Of a DNA stretch of 64,000 bases, positions 32,613 to 42,308 are shown in pieces (position 1 is the stretch's first letter; every line of letters starts with the position of its first letter). The translations under genes and the position numbers were made by a program. The notes beneath the pieces are model-generated. The model was given only the letters and a program-made list of their open reading frames with translations. It made no database searches and was not told the DNA's origin. This stretch comes from CAYQQK01 sp964420065 (GTDB lineage: Bacteria > Bacillota > Dethiobacteria > DTU022), in contig CAYQQK010000008.1 in NCBI GenBank assembly GCA_964420065.1, forward strand, positions 1 to 64,000, read 5' to 3'.

Positions 32613-35399
32613 TTGCACAAGGAACGCATCCCGGTGGAGCAAGAACTGCCTGTCGGGGTTGGACACTGGTTTGCCCTTGACGGGACGGAAGTTGCGGCAC
32701 GCCTGCAAACGGACCCCATTCGGGGGCTGGACACCATAGCGGTGGAACAACGGCGCCGGCGGCACGGCTACAACGAGCTGGATGGGGAACGCGGCCGCAC
32801 CATCCCAGGGATGTTCGCCGCTCAATTTTCCGAATTCCTGGTGCTGCTCCTGGCTGGAGCGGGGGTGATTTCCCTTTTATTGAAAGAAACAACTGATGCT
32901 GCCGTGATTTTAGTCGTGCTCTGCATTAATGCCATCCTCGGGGTGATTCAGGAAAGCCGTGCCGAAAAATCGATGGCGGCCCTGAAAACCCTGACAGCAC
33001 CGGTAGCACGGGTACTACGTGGAGGGGAGATCAGTGAAGTGCCGGCTCGGGAACTGGTTCCGGGCGATATAATCATTCTTGATTCCGGTGACCTGATCCC
33101 GGCCGACGCCCGGTTGCTCGAATCCGCCAACCTGCAGGTAAACCAATCCGCTCTGACCGGGGAAGCGGAGGGGGTAGCAAAGGACGCCTCCTTCAAAAGC
33201 CCCGGTTCCCTGCCCTTACCTCTGGCCGACCGCGCCAATCTGGTCCACCTGGGGACCACCGTCACCTGCGGACGTGCCCGGGCCATCGTCATTGCAACCG
33301 GGATGGAAACTGAAATCGGCCGCATCGCCGGCATGATCCGTGCTGTCCCCGTTGAAAAAACGCCGTTGCAGAAAAAGTTGGACCGGCTCGGCAAACAGCT
33401 TGGAATCCTGGCGCTGCTGGCCTGCGCAGTTATTTTTGTGCTGGGAATCTTCCAGGGTCATGACTATTACGCCATGCTCCTGATCTCTGTGAGCCTGGCC
33501 GTGGCGGCGATCCCGGAGGGACTACCGGCAGTCGTCACAATCGTGCTTGCTTTGGGGGTGCAGCATATGGCCCGCCGCAAAGCAATCATCCGCAAACTCC
33601 CCGCCGTGGAAGCTCTTGGAGCGGCTACGGTGATCTGTTCGGATAAAACAGGCACCCTGACCCAAAATGCGATGACCGTACGCCGTATTGTCACCACGGA
33701 AAAGATGTACACCGTGACGGGTGAAGATTACAAACCGGAAGGGCGGTTTTTGTCCGGTGAACCGGCGGAAGAGGTGGATCCGGTCGCGGAAAAACAACTG
33801 GCATTGTTGCTTGGCACAGCCTCTCTCAATTGCAACGCCCGGTTGATCCGGGACAAAAATGGTGGGCCACCCCGAATTTCAGGCGACCCGACCGAGGGAG
33901 CCCTGGTCACGGCAGCGGAAAAAGCCGGCTTTTGCCCAATCCGCCTTGAGGTGCAACTGCCGCGCCGGCACGAATATCCCTTTGACGCGGAAAGAAAATG
34001 CTGTTCAACCGTGCACGACGGCCCCTTGCCCTGGCAAATACCCGGTTTGCAGGCGCAGCGCTGGCTTTTCACCAAAGGCGCACCCGATTTGATCCTGAAC
34101 CGGTGCAGCTGCTACCTGGCCGGTGACAGCATTTGCGTACTTGACCCCGCCACACGGGATCAAATTCTGTCCCAGAATCGGGAGATGGCCTCCTCTGCCC
34201 TGCGAGTGCTTGCCGTCGCCCTGCGTCCCCTTGAAATCAACGAAGCCCTGCCCGGGAATCCGGAGGAGGCTGAACGGGACCTTGTTTTTCTCGGTTTGAT
34301 GGGCCTGATCGACCCGCCCCGTCCCGAAGCGGCGCATGCCCTGGAGATCAGCCGCCGCGCCGGAATCAATGTGAAAATGATCACCGGAGACCATCGCGCT
34401 ACCGCTCTGGCTGTGGGCCGGAGCCTGGGTCTGGCCTGTTGTGAAGAAGAAGTCATGACCGGAATCGAAATAGATCGATTGGACCGGGAAGAACTGGCGG
34501 CGCAAGTGAATACGATCGCTATTTTCGCCCGTGTTTCACCGGAACACAAGCTGCGTATCGTCGATGCTCTGCAACAAAATGGTGAAATTGTAGCCATGAC
34601 CGGCGATGGTGTCAACGATGCCCCCGCCCTGAAAAAAGCGGATATCGGGGTAGCAATGGGGGTTACCGGCACCGGTGTAGCCAGGGAGGCGGCGGAAATG
34701 GTTCTTGCCGACGACAATTTCGCCACCATTGTCTACGCCGTGCAGGAAGGCCGCATCATTTTCGACAACATCCGTAAAGCAGTTTTTTTCCTGTTTTCCT
34801 GCAATGTCGGGGAAATCCTGGTTATTTTCGCGTCAATCCTGTTCGGGTGGCCCCTACCTTTACTGCCGGTACAGATCCTGTGGATCAATCTGGTTACCGA
34901 CAGTCTCCCTGCCCTGGCTTTGGGAATAGATCCACCCGAACACGGAACCATGGAGCGCCCGCCACAAAAGCCCGGTAAGGGCATCTTCACCCCGGGAAAT
35001 ATTTTTACTCTGGCCGCCTACGCCCTCACCATTACCACTGTAACCCTGATCGCTTTTTTTTGCGGACAGGCGGTATCGATTGCCAAGGGACGCTCGATGG
35101 CCTTTGCCACCTTGGCCCTATCCCAATTGGTGCATGCCTTTAATTTTCGGTCGCTGGAGGGAAGCGTTTTAAACCGGAGACTGTTTACCAACCGGCCCTT
35201 ACTGGGGGCATTCCTGGTATCGGGGATACTGCAGGCGACAGTGCTTTTGTTTCCTTTCCCGGCAAAAATTTTCCGGGTGGCCCGCCTGAATGGAAGTGAT
35301 TGGTTACAAGTAGCGATGCTATCGTTGTCGATATTGTTATTTGGGGAACTGTGGAAGGCAATCCGAAAAAGATGGAAAGGGCCGCCCTGTTCAATATGA
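32613..35399 (+). CDS. P2-type cation-transporting ATPase, probable Mn2+/Ca2+ exporter
   Basis: This 928-residue P-type ATPase has an N-terminal actuator domain with SALTGEAEGVAKD. PEGLPAVVTIVLALG (membrane helix 4) is the form found in Ca2+/Mn2+ pumps. The phosphorylation motif DKTGTLT is at Asp344, TGDGVNDAPALKKADIG is the hinge, and about ten membrane segments follow the family plan. The start is TTG 32613; a GTG seven codons on is an alternative. The upstream Mn2+-type riboswitch argues for manganese efflux rather than calcium, as in lactococcal and pneumococcal relatives. Confidence 0.9.
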   Translation: MHKERIPVEQELPVGVGHWFALDGTEVAARLQTDPIRGLDTIAVEQRRRRHGYNELDGERGRTIPGMFAAQFSEFLVLLLAGAGVISLLLKETTDAAVILVVLCINAILGVIQESRAEKSMAALKTLTAPVARVLRGGEISEVPARELVPGDIIILDSGDLIPADARLLESANLQVNQSALTGEAEGVAKDASFKSPGSLPLPLADRANLVHLGTTVTCGRARAIVIATGMETEIGRIAGMIRAVPVEKTPLQKKLDRLGKQLGILALLACAVIFVLGIFQGHDYYAMLLISVSLAVAAIPEGLPAVVTIVLALGVQHMARRKAIIRKLPAVEALGAATVICSDKTGTLTQNAMTVRRIVTTEKMYTVTGEDYKPEGRFLSGEPAEEVDPVAEKQLALLLGTASLNCNARLIRDKNGGPPRISGDPTEGALVTAAEKAGFCPIRLEVQLPRRHEYPFDAERKCCSTVHDGPLPWQIPGLQAQRWLFTKGAPDLILNRCSCYLAGDSICVLDPATRDQILSQNREMASSALRVLAVALRPLEINEALPGNPEEAERDLVFLGLMGLIDPPRPEAAHALEISRRAGINVKMITGDHRATALAVGRSLGLACCEEEVMTGIEIDRLDREELAAQVNTIAIFARVSPEHKLRIVDALQQNGEIVAMTGDGVNDAPALKKADIGVAMGVTGTGVAREAAEMVLADDNFATIVYAVQEGRIIFDNIRKAVFFLFSCNVGEILVIFASILFGWPLPLLPVQILWINLVTDSLPALALGIDPPEHGTMERPPQKPGKGIFTPGNIFTLAAYALTITTVTLIAFFCGQAVSIAKGRSMAFATLALSQLVHAFNFRSLEGSVLNRRLFTNRPLLGAFLVSGILQATVLLFPFPAKIFRVARLNGSDWLQVAMLSLSILLFGELWKAIRKRWKGPPCSI

Positions 35400-35557
35400 T
35401 CGGTTTGCGTCTGGATAAAACCGGACCTGTTCCAGTTCGTTTTCGGAAACCCGGGTAAGCAACATCGCCGGCCAGTACAGCAGCACATGGTCACGAATAC
35501 GATCGGCCCTTTTTATCGGCTTAACGGTTCAACGGCCGTAAGGGAGATCATCCCTCC

Positions 35558-36868
35558 CTACGAGGGGAAAAGGGAGGGGAGGATCATGGAAACGGCATGG
35601 TGTTCTTCGTCCAGATTTTCGGCCAGAAGAGCCTCGATTTCGGCCTTATTGATTTGGGAAAGCAGGACGGGAAAGCTAAGAAAATCGGCACCACAGAAAT
35701 GATAGGACAGGAAATTGTTAGCAATGAATTCAAGTGTGTTGAACTGACGCAGGTAAACCCCAAGTTGTTTGCGGCGGTGCCGTTCGAACTGCTCCGCCGT
35801 TATCCCCGTTTCCCGCAGGGCTCCAATCCCGTCCAGGATCCGCCTGTACAGCTTCTCCGGTTGCCCCGTCTCGCCGCCGACAAGTGTGTAGCCGTACGTG
35901 CTTTCGGCCATATAACCGGCGCTAAAACGATCGTCGATCAGGCCCTCCTGGTAAAGCGACTGGTAAAGCGGTTCGCTGCGCCCGAAAAGAACATCCAAAA
36001 GCAAATCCATGGCGATTTCCCGCCGGAGCATCTCCTCCCCTGAAATCCCATCCACCATAAAGAGATCCTTGAAGCCGACACTGATTACCGGCTCGGAAAC
36101 AGCCAGTTCTTGGGTGATGCGGGGGCGATTTATTCCCGGCGGCTCTTCCGGATAAAAACGACGGATTGTCCCCAACGGCTGATAATGGCGCCGGCCCAGG
36201 TTGGCCGCGGTCATCTCCCCGATCCGTTGCGGATCCACATCCCCAACAACAAAGAGAGCCATATTGCTGGGATGATAGTAAGTACGGTAACTGAGGTAAA
36301 GCACCTCCGGGGTGATTTGGGCGATGCTTTCGACCGTCCCCTCAATTTTATTGCGCACCGGGTGTTTTTGGTAGAGCGCCTGAAGCAAATTCGAAAAGAG
36401 CTGCCACTGGGGATTGTCATCGTACATACGGATCTCTTGACCGATAATGCCCTGCTCGTTTCGTACCGACTGTTCCGTAAAATAGGGATCCTGGACAAAA
36501 TCAAGAAGCAGCTCAAAGTTTTCCTCGAAACGCGCGGTGGTGGAAAAAAGGTAGGCCGTATGGGTAAAGGAAGTGAAAGCATTGGCCGAGGCCCCGTTGG
36601 CGGCAAAACGTTCAAAAACATTGCCGCGTTCGTCCTCAAACAGCTTGTGCTCCAGGAAATGAGCCAACCCCCCGGGCAACTCTTTGACCTCATTGCTTCC
36701 GTCAACCTGGTAACTGCTATCAATGGAACCGAAATGGGTGGCCAAAACAGCATATTTTTTGCGGTAGCCCGGCCGGGGCAACACAAATACCCGCAACCCC
36801 GGAGGCACGATACACCGGTGCAGCACCTCTCCCAAAAACGGCAATTCAACCTGTTTCATTTCAGCCAT
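35558..36868 (-). CDS. M16-family zinc peptidase, YmfH-like, catalytic partner
   Basis: This 436-residue M16 peptidase keeps the inverted zinc motif HFLEH (GLAHFLEHKLFEDE), about 80 residues from the N-terminus, with the downstream glutamate region. The C-terminal half is the second, non-catalytic M16 lobe. ATG 36868 is chosen over a longer frame because it overlaps the preceding gene by eight bases, the usual coupling. It pairs with the upstream M16 protein that lacks the zinc motif, as with YmfF/YmfH in Bacillus. Substrates are probably peptides. Confidence 0.88.
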   Translation of the reverse strand: MAEMKQVELPFLGEVLHRCIVPPGLRVFVLPRPGYRKKYAVLATHFGSIDSSYQVDGSNEVKELPGGLAHFLEHKLFEDERGNVFERFAANGASANAFTSFTHTAYLFSTTARFEENFELLLDFVQDPYFTEQSVRNEQGIIGQEIRMYDDNPQWQLFSNLLQALYQKHPVRNKIEGTVESIAQITPEVLYLSYRTYYHPSNMALFVVGDVDPQRIGEMTAANLGRRHYQPLGTIRRFYPEEPPGINRPRITQELAVSEPVISVGFKDLFMVDGISGEEMLRREIAMDLLLDVLFGRSEPLYQSLYQEGLIDDRFSAGYMAESTYGYTLVGGETGQPEKLYRRILDGIGALRETGITAEQFERHRRKQLGVYLRQFNTLEFIANNFLSYHFCGADFLSFPVLLSQINKAEIEALLAENLDEEHHAVSMILPSLFPS

Positions 36869-38156
36869 CGCTCTCGTCCCCCTTTTCCGTCCCGTGCAGC
36901 AGATAAACGGTATCAAGTTTGACCCGCGCGGCCACCCCGGTCACTTCTTCCACGGTCACCTGTTCGATCTGCCGGATCTTTTCATCCATTTCATCAACCC
37001 GGCCTCCGAGACGCCCATCCAGGTGCGAAAAGATCAACTGGTAGGGACTGTCCTCGGAGGCGCGTAAACCATTGACCATGGCCCGGCGGGTATGCTCCAT
37101 CTCGATCGGGGTGATTTCACCCCGGGCCATGGCCTCGACTTGCTGCTCGACAATAGTGCGGGTTTTGGTATAATTGACATCTTCAATCCCTGCCGTAATG
37201 ACCATGATCCCCTTGTGTCGCTCCAGACGCGAATAAGCATAATAAGCAAGGCCGGCCTTCTCGCGTACGTTCTGAAAAAGTTTTGAATGGGGATAGCCGC
37301 CCAAAATACCGTTGTACATCAGCAGCGGGTAACGGAGGGCATCGCTGAAGGCGGTAGCGGTGCGGTAGCCCATAACCAGCTTGGCCTGGTTTACCGGCAG
37401 CCGCTCTTCAACATAGCGCACCGCCTTTACCGAGTGGTTGATCTCCGTTTTCGGCAGCCGGACCGGCCGGGGGTTACGAGAAAATGAAAACTGTTCCGCA
37501 GCGGTTTCCCGCACCCGGGACCATTCCAGATCCCCGATCACATAAAGATCGATCGGGTTGGCCGAAAGGATCGCGCGATAGTAGCGGTACAACCCCGGCG
37601 GGTCAACCCCGGCCAGATCCTCGAGGCGACCCAGCCGGTAAACACCGAAGCGTTCCGCTGTACACATTTCCTGCAGGCACCGCTCCAGTGCATAGGCAAC
37701 CTTGTCATTGATCAGCCCGCGAATATCCCGGCTCAGTTGTTCCTTTTCCCGGGTCACGAAATCGGGACGGAAACCGGCCGCCCCGTCCACAAGCGGATCC
37801 GCTACAACATTGCTCAAGACGTTCAGGCCGCGGTTTAAGAGTGTCCCATTTTCGCCAACGTAGCGTCCGTGTACCGTCTCCAGGGTAAAGGAGATCAGGT
37901 GGGTTTCTCCTTTTTTATGAACGCCGCCGGCCAGCTCAGCCCCGTAAAGCCGTTCCAGCTCCCGACGCAAGACAATCGTATCCGGAAAACGGGCACAGCC
38001 CCGTTCCAGAACAGCCGGCAACAGCGCGGTTCTGGTGGCCAGTTCATGACTTAACTCCTGATGCAAAAACAGGGCCAGGTTGATTGTTTTAAACTGGCGT
38101 GAGGATATGAAAATCAAGCGGATTCCGTTGGGCAGGGTATCGGTAAAGGTTTCCAA
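36861..38156 (-). CDS. M16-family peptidase-like protein, YmfF-like, non-catalytic partner
   Basis: This 431-residue protein has M16 fold features (LPNGIRLIFISS at the start, FSHLDGRLGG near the end) but no HxxEH zinc motif: the corresponding stretch reads LFLHQELSHE. It is therefore probably the inactive half of a heterodimer with the next gene. It starts with TTG, ten bases after GAGGGGG. The region VREKAGLAYYAYSRLERHKG matches the conserved R/Y substrate-binding pattern of M16 C-terminal lobes. Confidence 0.82.
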   Translation of the reverse strand: METFTDTLPNGIRLIFISSRQFKTINLALFLHQELSHELATRTALLPAVLERGCARFPDTIVLRRELERLYGAELAGGVHKKGETHLISFTLETVHGRYVGENGTLLNRGLNVLSNVVADPLVDGAAGFRPDFVTREKEQLSRDIRGLINDKVAYALERCLQEMCTAERFGVYRLGRLEDLAGVDPPGLYRYYRAILSANPIDLYVIGDLEWSRVRETAAEQFSFSRNPRPVRLPKTEINHSVKAVRYVEERLPVNQAKLVMGYRTATAFSDALRYPLLMYNGILGGYPHSKLFQNVREKAGLAYYAYSRLERHKGIMVITAGIEDVNYTKTRTIVEQQVEAMARGEITPIEMEHTRRAMVNGLRASEDSPYQLIFSHLDGRLGGRVDEMDEKIRQIEQVTVEEVTGVAARVKLDTVYLLHGTEKGDESDG

Positions 38157-38223
38157 ATGTAAAGAACCCCCTCTTCACTTCACGTGCATGGCAAAACACT
38201 GTTTATTTCCTTATTATACCCTG

Positions 38224-40596
38224 CTATTCCTGCCGCATGGCAGCGGCGGGATGCAATTCGCGCAAGGCCAAAGTGATCATTGCCGAAAGGAGCGGCGGCA
38301 CGGTAAAAAGCAGGATCATCGCCGCCGCGACCACCCCCGAATCATTGGCCAGGAGGGCGGCTACCCCTCCCGCCGCCCCGGCAGCGGCACCTACCAGCAA
38401 ATACGGTTGTTCCCGCCCAAGGCGCCGCAACAGGCCAATCGGATAAAAACATAAAAACACCAACAGTGCAAGAAAAGAAACCAGGGCGCGACTCCAGATC
38501 GAATAGCGCACCAGTTTCCAATTCATGGAGGCCTTGCGGATCACGGTCTCCCATAGTACATCCAGGCCCCTTTCCCGCAAAGACAGGCCGAACCGTCCCA
38601 GGTGGGAGGCAGCCCCCGCGGCCAGGGGGCTGAAATTGAACAGCCAAAGGAACAGGACGGCCAGACCCAACCCGGCCGGAAAGGCAATCCGAAGCGAACG
38701 TTTCAAATCGGGACCGTGCAGGGCCGACCGGACACCGGCGGCGGCAACGGCAAAAGCTACCGCAGCGGCGACTGTGCCGCCTAGGTTCGCCCCGAAACGT
38801 GGCGAAGCGAGGTAGAGAACAATGATGATGTAAAGAACCAGGGAAAAAACCCAGACAGCTCGCAATGGAAGGGCGGAACGCGGCTCGTCGGCAGGCGGCC
38901 TGGTCGCAATTCCCGCCGGAAAAGCACCATTCGGACCAGCCGCCATACCGGCCAGGGCGGTGCTGCCCGTTAAAGCGGCGCCGATGAGTGTACCCATGTA
39001 TTCGTTGCCGGTGCCGTAGTAACGGGAACCACCAATGATATCGTAACCTAAAAAAGAATACTGCTGCAGGGGCGAACCATTCAACCCGTCGATCAAGATC
39101 AGTCCCGCTCCAGCCAGCCCGAACAACGCCCAAAAAACAGGTGCGCCGGCCACTTTTTTCAGCCGCCCCAGGAACAACGCCAAAACAAGGGTTGTAACCG
39201 CCAAAGTTACCCCGGACAGGGCGGCGGAGGAAAACGGGTAGGCGGGCCAAGCGGCCAAAAGCAGCAGCGCCGGGGGGACCAGAACCAACGCCTCAAGGGC
39301 GGCGGCCAGGTGTTCCGCCAGGGTAAGGCGTAGGGCCAATCCGGCCAGAGAAGCTACAATGGTGATGATCACAAGCATAACAAATCCTTTTAGAATTGGC
39401 GGACGCTGTCGGTAAAGACGAACGGCACGAGTGAAAAAGTAATCGAGTCGTGCGGGAGCGTCGGGTGAGGCAACAACCCCAATCGGAAAGCATGCATCGC
39501 CGGGTCGGTTCCCTTCCACCAGAAAAGCGGCAGTCAGCGCCACCAGGTCGGCGCCGGCAACAAGCCCCGGACGGCGGGTGTTGGCGCTTTCGGCAAGGCC
39601 TCCCGGACATCCACCCCCGGTCATGACAAACGGCACCAGGGCCTCTTCCCCTCCGGGCAGATTGGCGGGAGGTGAAGGCACCACCAGAAGAAACATTACC
39701 TGCCCGTTACACTGGAAAAGCAGGGAGCCGACTAGCCGGTCCAGCCTGGCGACGGTATCCGCCAGAAGCATATCGCGCCGGTTTTCATCCAGGTTGAGCC
39801 AGTAACGATCTAGCCGGTTAATATCACCGAAATCGATCACAATAAAGTGAGCTTTTTCCAGGAGAGAGACGGCCGCTTCAACGAGGACGTCCAGGGAGGC
39901 GCGACAACCGAAAGGGGCGAACGGGGTCCGTTCAAGGACCTCGTCTCCAACCAATCCCAGCGGAACCGTTCCCTCCCGGTCCATGGCGATCAAAACCGCA
40001 TTGCGTACGGGATTGCCGATCCCGCCATCGGCATTACCGGCCACGGCGGCCACTTTACCGTGCCCGGCGAGGTAGCCTCCCAGATAACCCGGCAACACCC
40101 GGTAGCCGAGCGATCGGTTGCGCCGGTACAAAGTGGGCATATGCAGGTGAAAAACCGCGCCATCGGGAGCACGACCGGTATGGCGCATGAAGAGAATTTC
40201 CGCCTGTTGCCCTTCAAAGATTTCTCCACGCTGGAAAGCCTGCCCCCCTTCCGAGCCGGCCACGGCCCGGGCACCCGCGCCGAGGGTCAAATAACCACTT
40301 TCGCTGCCGCTGCCGGCACTACGGACATTCATCAGAGCAACCGCACCGTTTTCCATCATTGTGCGCAGCGCCGGCCCGGCATGGTCGCACAAAAGTGGGT
40401 AGCTCAACCGGTCTACCACCACCAGGAGCATTTTCTTTTCACCGGCCGGTTGTGTCACAACAACAGCTTGATCGGGATCAGGTTCGCGGCCCCATACAGG
40501 AGCAGCAAGAAAAACAGATGAAAATAATATAGAACAGGACAGGAATAAAGCCGGAACGAACCGCACCGGAGCAATTTGCCCTTTTGAGGAAATCAT
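38224..40596 (-). CDS. Membrane protein: alkaline phosphatase-like ectodomain plus multi-pass C-terminus
   Basis: This is a 790-residue protein of unknown function. A signal-anchor (FVPALFLSCSILFSSVFLAAP) is followed by an extracytoplasmic domain of about 370 residues. Its LLVVVDRLSYPLL and ESGYLTLGAGARA stretches, and FIVIDFGDINRLD further on, recall the alkaline-phosphatase/sulfatase fold. The rest is roughly ten to eleven hydrophobic segments with a conserved-looking loop GSRYYGTGNEYMG. The start ATG 40596 lies just after the glycosyltransferase stop. It is co-encoded with that GT4 enzyme, so a role in envelope polymer or lipid-carrier handling is a guess. Confidence 0.6.
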   Translation of the reverse strand: MISSKGQIAPVRFVPALFLSCSILFSSVFLAAPVWGREPDPDQAVVVTQPAGEKKMLLVVVDRLSYPLLCDHAGPALRTMMENGAVALMNVRSAGSGSESGYLTLGAGARAVAGSEGGQAFQRGEIFEGQQAEILFMRHTGRAPDGAVFHLHMPTLYRRNRSLGYRVLPGYLGGYLAGHGKVAAVAGNADGGIGNPVRNAVLIAMDREGTVPLGLVGDEVLERTPFAPFGCRASLDVLVEAAVSLLEKAHFIVIDFGDINRLDRYWLNLDENRRDMLLADTVARLDRLVGSLLFQCNGQVMFLLVVPSPPANLPGGEEALVPFVMTGGGCPGGLAESANTRRPGLVAGADLVALTAAFLVEGNRPGDACFPIGVVASPDAPARLDYFFTRAVRLYRQRPPILKGFVMLVIITIVASLAGLALRLTLAEHLAAALEALVLVPPALLLLAAWPAYPFSSAALSGVTLAVTTLVLALFLGRLKKVAGAPVFWALFGLAGAGLILIDGLNGSPLQQYSFLGYDIIGGSRYYGTGNEYMGTLIGAALTGSTALAGMAAGPNGAFPAGIATRPPADEPRSALPLRAVWVFSLVLYIIIVLYLASPRFGANLGGTVAAAVAFAVAAAGVRSALHGPDLKRSLRIAFPAGLGLAVLFLWLFNFSPLAAGAASHLGRFGLSLRERGLDVLWETVIRKASMNWKLVRYSIWSRALVSFLALLVFLCFYPIGLLRRLGREQPYLLVGAAAGAAGGVAALLANDSGVVAAAMILLFTVPPLLSAMITLALRELHPAAAMRQE

Positions 40597-40627
40597 TTTA
40601 CCGGTAGTATCACCGAAGATGACACGT

Positions 40628-41830
40628 TCATCCCCTCCCCCGGCGCCGGCAACCCGCCTTTCCTTTCCCGGCCCGCTCCGGCCTGTTTTCCAGCGTCCCA
40701 TCATGCACCCCTCCCCTACGTTCGCCCGGAATTGCCCCCATTTCGCTGTAAATCGCCGCAGTTTTTCGGAGCATTCCGGTTTGCGAAAATTCCCGCCGTA
40801 CCCTGGCCCCGGCCGCGACGCCCATCCGCCGCGCTTCGCCCGGCCGGTGCAGCAGTTCAGCCACGCGCCGGGCCAGGGCTTCCGGGTCTCCGGGGTGAAC
40901 CAGCAGCCCGGTGATGCCTTCTTCCACTACCTCCGGCAAACCACCACAGTGTGAAGCCACAATCGGGCAGGCCGCAGCCGCAGCTTCCAAAAGGGCTATC
41001 GATAACCCTTCGCTCAGTGATGGCAGGATAAACACATCCATGGCGCCAAGTTCTGCGGGCAGGTTTTCCCGATGCCCGTAAAATTCAACCCGATTACCCA
41101 AACCCAGCCTTGCCGCCAGGATTTCCAGGGCGGGCCGTTCCGGCCCCTCTCCGACTACCCGAAAAACAAGGCCGGGGTACCAGGACGCCAACCTTGCCGC
41201 CGCCCGTAAAAAGACGGCAATTCCTTTTTGCGGCGCCAGCCGGGCCACCGTTCCAACTACCACCCGTCGGCCGGCCAGGCGCAGGCGCTGCGCCGCCCCG
41301 GCAAAGCGGGCTGCGTCAATGCCGTTGGGGATCACGGTAATCCGGACCGGGTCGACACCCCAGCGGCATAGCATCGCCGACAGCGCCCGCGAAACAGCAA
41401 TGTAACGAGCCCGCCGACCGCAGGCCAATTGCAAGGCAACCGGTAAGAACACCCCCGCCGGATCGGCGGGAAAATTGTGTACGGTAACAAGTAAGGGCGT
41501 CCCTGCCCGGCATGCCGCCACCCCGCCGACAAGAGCCGCCTTGAACCCGTGCGTATGCAACAGTGCCGGGCGGGTTTCCTGCAGGGCGCGGCTTAAAACC
41601 TGGAAGGTTTGCAAATCAGTGCGGGGCCGAAGTGCACCCGGTAACGGCAACCGGTAAAACCGCCCCCCCGAATGTTCGGCCAGGGCGGCCAGCTTCCGAC
41701 CGGGAGCAGCGAGGTGCAGGCGGCAGCTTTCCCCAAAATAATCCATTAGCTGCTGTAAATGGCCCTCCATCCCCCCTGCAGCCGGACGGATCAAATAAAA
41801 CAAACCCCGTCCCCGCTCCTGTTCTTGCAC
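40628..41830 (-). CDS. Family 4 glycosyltransferase
   Basis: This 400-residue GT-B glycosyltransferase starts with GTG 41830, seven bases after GGAGGGG. The N-terminal lobe has RPAAGGMEGHLQQL, typical of GT4 enzymes. The C-terminal lobe has VVVGTVARLAPQKGI, RVVGEGPERPALE and the nucleotide-sugar binding segment PSLSEGLSIALLEAAAAACP. It probably adds a sugar to a lipid or cell-wall precursor; donor and acceptor are not predictable. The downstream gene encodes the large phosphatase-like membrane protein. Confidence 0.88.
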   Translation of the reverse strand: MQEQERGRGLFYLIRPAAGGMEGHLQQLMDYFGESCRLHLAAPGRKLAALAEHSGGRFYRLPLPGALRPRTDLQTFQVLSRALQETRPALLHTHGFKAALVGGVAACRAGTPLLVTVHNFPADPAGVFLPVALQLACGRRARYIAVSRALSAMLCRWGVDPVRITVIPNGIDAARFAGAAQRLRLAGRRVVVGTVARLAPQKGIAVFLRAAARLASWYPGLVFRVVGEGPERPALEILAARLGLGNRVEFYGHRENLPAELGAMDVFILPSLSEGLSIALLEAAAAACPIVASHCGGLPEVVEEGITGLLVHPGDPEALARRVAELLHRPGEARRMGVAAGARVRREFSQTGMLRKTAAIYSEMGAIPGERRGGVHDGTLENRPERAGKGKAGCRRRGRG

Positions 41831-42028
41831 TACTTTTCCCCTCCCGCTCGGCCGCCGCAGACCGGCGTGACGACAGATCAAAATATTACACCACCGCCCG
41901 ATCCGGGATCTAGATTACCCCAACTGCAACCGGTAATTACGCCGTATCGTGCAAAGAAGTGTAAACCATGCACACGCGGTTATAAATTTGACTTGATGGT
42001 CGGGAAATGTTAGTATTATTTGCGGCAG

Positions 42029-42103
42029 GCGCCCGTAGTGAAAGGGATATCACGCAGGCCTCCGGAGCCTGAAGTCGGGGTTCGAATCCCTGCGGGCGCA
42101 CCA
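42029..42103 (+). tRNA. tRNA-Arg (anticodon CCG)
   Basis: A complete cloverleaf: acceptor GCGCCCG pairs with CGGGCGC, anticodon arm CAGGC-CTCCGGA-GCCTG with anticodon CCG, T arm with TTCGAAT, discriminator A and encoded CCA. It reads the arginine codon CGG. A terminator follows nine bases later. Confidence 0.95.
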
Positions 42104-42111
42104 TAGCCCCG

Positions 42112-42140
42112 GCACCCGAAAAACAAAGGGTGCTTTTTTT
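42112..42140 (+). terminator. Terminator of the tRNA-Arg transcript
   Basis: GCACCC (42112-42117) and GGGTGC (42128-42133) form the stem, followed by TTTTTTT. Confidence 0.85.
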
Positions 42141-42175
42141 GATCCCAACCCGGCCCACCGGTGAAGATAAATGCA

Positions 42176-42204
42176 TTGCCAGAAGCCTGTTTGAGGAATA
42201 TACT
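42176..42204 (+). promoter_or_regulatory. Promoter of the mgtE leader and mgtE
   Basis: TTGCCA (42176-42181) and TATACT (42199-42204) are separated by exactly 17 bases. Transcription would start near 42211, just ahead of the leader Shine-Dalgarno sequence. Confidence 0.75.
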
Positions 42205-42230
42205 AATAGCTGGCATGAGAAAGGAGGTGG

Positions 42231-42308
42231 GGCTGTGGATACGGACGATTGGCCCGACTCGTTGGTAATAATACTTCCAATTACTCCGTTTTACGGGGTA
42301 CCACAGCC
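42231..42308 (+). promoter_or_regulatory. Long-range stem-loop in the mgtE leader RNA
   Basis: GGCTGTGG (42231-42238) pairs perfectly with CCACAGCC (42301-42308). Two smaller hairpins can form inside (TTGG/CCAA and CCGT/ACGG). The 5' arm contains the GTG start of the leader ORF, and the 3' arm ends four bases before the mgtE Shine-Dalgarno AAAGGAGG. Ribosomes on the leader ORF would melt the stem. It does not match the M-box Mg2+ riboswitch. Confidence 0.6.
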
